Position numbers and translations under genes: made by a program. 23,155 nt of DNA, from the NCBI GenBank assembly GCA_964444865.1, contig CAYUJE010000067.1:1-23155 (forward strand), given 5' to 3'. The notes under the pieces were generated by a model. The model ran no database searches. It was given only the letters and a program-made list of their open reading frames with translations, and had not been told where the DNA came from. Below are positions 21,827 to 23,155 of this stretch, one piece after another. The first letter of the stretch is position 1; every line of letters starts with the position of its first letter. The stretch is from SXOA01 sp964444865. GTDB taxonomy: Bacteria; Planctomycetota; Planctomycetia; Pirellulales; Pirellulaceae.

Positions 21827-23155
21827 ATGCGCGGGCAACAACGAACATCCCGTCCTAAGCCGCGTAACCGCCGCGTACTGCGAGTGGAACACTTGGAATC
21901 TCGCAGCCTGCTTGCAGGCGACCTCCTGGAGGTGGCCGGAAACTTTAACACGGTCGGCAAGGACCGAATTGATAGCGTGGGGATGTACGATCCTCGCCTT
22001 GGCACTTTTTACCTGCGAGACGAAAATTCACCCGGCTTTGCGCAAAATGTTTTCGTATTCCTGCCGTCCGGCCGAAACGGCCTTCCCATTGCCGGTGACT
22101 GGAATGGGGACGGCGTCGACACCGTTGGTATCTATGTTCCCAGTGCAACGACTTTCATTCTCGCGAATAAGAATGAAGCCAGGACCACCTTTCAAACCGT
22201 GCGTCTAACGGGTGCGCCGGCTCAGGCGGTACCGTTGTCAGGCGACTGGAACGGGGACGGTCGCGATGAACTGGCCCTCTTCGACCTCGGTATTAACCAG
22301 GTTTCGCTGAAGAGCAACTTCCAAACGGGGGCTGCTGACCGAGTATTTGCCTTCTGGCCGGATAGCTTCGACACCTCGTCACTGGCCGACCTGCGGGACC
22401 CCACCGCCTGGAAACCGCTGGCGGGAGATTTTGATGGTTTGCCGGGGGATGAGATTGGCCTTTATCATGCCGCGACCAATGAACTGTTTTTTCGCGGCAC
22501 GAGTGCGGGAAGTTCCCTTACAAAAGTCAGCGTCTTTGCTCCTGCGAATGCCCGTCAACCCATCGCTGGAGATTGGGACGCGAACGGCGTGACGGAACTG
22601 GGATTCTTCAATCCCCAGACTGCCACTTTTCAACTCCGCAATGATTTGACTCCTGGCTCAGCAGATTCCACGTTCTATGTCGTGCACTCCACCACGACGG
22701 CACCGCTATCAGGCAACGTCGCCCGTGTCATTGGTCCAGCACGTGCCGCACCTGGCGCGCCAGAGGCGGAAGCTCCGCCTCCCCCAGTTTTGCCAGCTGA
22801 TCTGAGCCTTCCTTACATCACCGAGAACGAAGTGCAACAACTGTTGGCGCGAGCAGCGGGAGCCTCGAGTTCGAACGGTGCCATCATTGCCATCGTGGAC
22901 CGCAACGGAAAAATCCTTGGCGTTCGGATGGAGCAGGGAGTGCTCGATGCCATCGGCGATGAAGCCACGCGAGTCTTTGCCATCGACGGGGCGGTTGCCA
23001 AAGCTCGGACCGCGGCGTTCTTCGCGAACAATGAGGGACCGCTGACTTCCCGAACCATTCGCATGATCAGCCAGACAACCATCTCTCAGCGCGAAGTGCA
23101 ATCCAATCCTACCGTACCGGATCCACTCACCAACAACCCGTTTGTTGACGCCGAT
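21827..23155 (+). CDS. LEPR-XLL secreted protein with FG-GAP/VCBS-like repeats and GlcG/HbpS-type domain (3' end cut by window edge)
   Basis: 443 codons are open to the end of the window. ATG 21827 starts a basic N-terminus leading to RVLRVEHLESRSLLAG (17-32), the LEPR-XLL-type sorting/export motif typical of large planctomycete secreted proteins. Five calcium-loop-like repeats follow at about residues 38, 89, 138, 200 and 248, with cores such as GDWNGDGVDTVGIY, GDWNGDGRDELALF and GDFDGLPGDEIGLY, as in FG-GAP/VCBS repeats. After a Pro/Ala-rich linker, residues about 326-430 match the GlcG/HbpS (DUF336, 'haem-degrading') family: ITENEVQQLLARAAGAS, IIAIVDRNGKILGVRMEQG and FAIDGAVAKARTAAFFANN. 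Some members of that family bind haem. Divergently transcribed from the barrel-cytochrome operon. Confidence 0.82.
   Translation, partial: MRGQQRTSRPKPRNRRVLRVEHLESRSLLAGDLLEVAGNFNTVGKDRIDSVGMYDPRLGTFYLRDENSPGFAQNVFVFLPSGRNGLPIAGDWNGDGVDTVGIYVPSATTFILANKNEARTTFQTVRLTGAPAQAVPLSGDWNGDGRDELALFDLGINQVSLKSNFQTGAADRVFAFWPDSFDTSSLADLRDPTAWKPLAGDFDGLPGDEIGLYHAATNELFFRGTSAGSSLTKVSVFAPANARQPIAGDWDANGVTELGFFNPQTATFQLRNDLTPGSADSTFYVVHSTTTAPLSGNVARVIGPARAAPGAPEAEAPPPPVLPADLSLPYITENEVQQLLARAAGASSSNGAIIAIVDRNGKILGVRMEQGVLDAIGDEATRVFAIDGAVAKARTAAFFANNEGPLTSRTIRMISQTTISQREVQSNPTVPDPLTNNPFVDAD

Overview
The window looks like a draft or metagenome-assembled contig from a Planctomycetota bacterium. The pointers are a secreted protein starting with a LEPR-XLL-type motif, a DUF4416 protein, a Uma2 nuclease, an archaeal-type prolyl-tRNA synthetase, few Shine-Dalgarno sites, and intergenic DNA packed with palindromes and 7-bp tandem repeats. 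The family or genus cannot be fixed from the sequence. Two runs of exactly 100 N (2193-2292 and 11563-11662) are assembly gaps that interrupt proS and mlaF. No rRNA, tRNA, CRISPR array, insertion sequence or integrase was seen.

Layout. 1-2960 (minus strand): a partial WecA/MraY-family sugar-phosphate transferase, a DUF4416 protein and ProS. 3052-4415 (plus): a lipoprotein-like protein joining a cysteine-free IscA/HesB-like domain to TPRs, then a small unknown protein; this stretch looks more AT-rich than its surroundings. 4443-5171 (minus): Uma2-family nuclease. 5369-8537 (plus): YhaM-like exoribonuclease and two exported proteins. 8552-9793 (minus): compact GspE/PulE-type ATPase. 9954-12884 (plus): an mlaE-mlaF-mlaD lipid-transport operon. 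13121-15330 (minus): a DPM/ArnC-like glycosyltransferase and a YhdH/AcuI-type reductase. 15407-21589 (minus): a 629-residue outer-membrane beta-barrel candidate followed 24 bp later by a 1422-residue protein with ten CXXCH haem motifs and a C-terminal LVIVD beta-propeller. 21827-23155 (plus, partial): a divergent LEPR-XLL secreted protein with FG-GAP/VCBS-like repeats and a GlcG/HbpS-type domain.

The most interesting protein system is the barrel plus decahaem-propeller pair. Its order and composition suggest a porin-cytochrome conduit moving electrons across the outer membrane. The divergent neighbour ends in a domain of a family that includes haem-binding members.

The most interesting DNA features are several families of small repeats: (a) 7-bp (once 8-bp) tandem repeats placed immediately before start codons, often as one arm of a hairpin; (b) an inverted GTAG-[hairpin with TCC apex]-[hairpin with GGA apex]-CTAC element, one copy of which is inserted in frame as exactly 22 codons inside the cytochrome gene; (c) a TTCTGCC-type palindrome that supplies the start codon and hydrophobic signal segment of the same cytochrome; and (d) a pair of GGGGTCGGGA...CCCGACCCC REP-like palindromes between mlaD and the glycosyltransferase.
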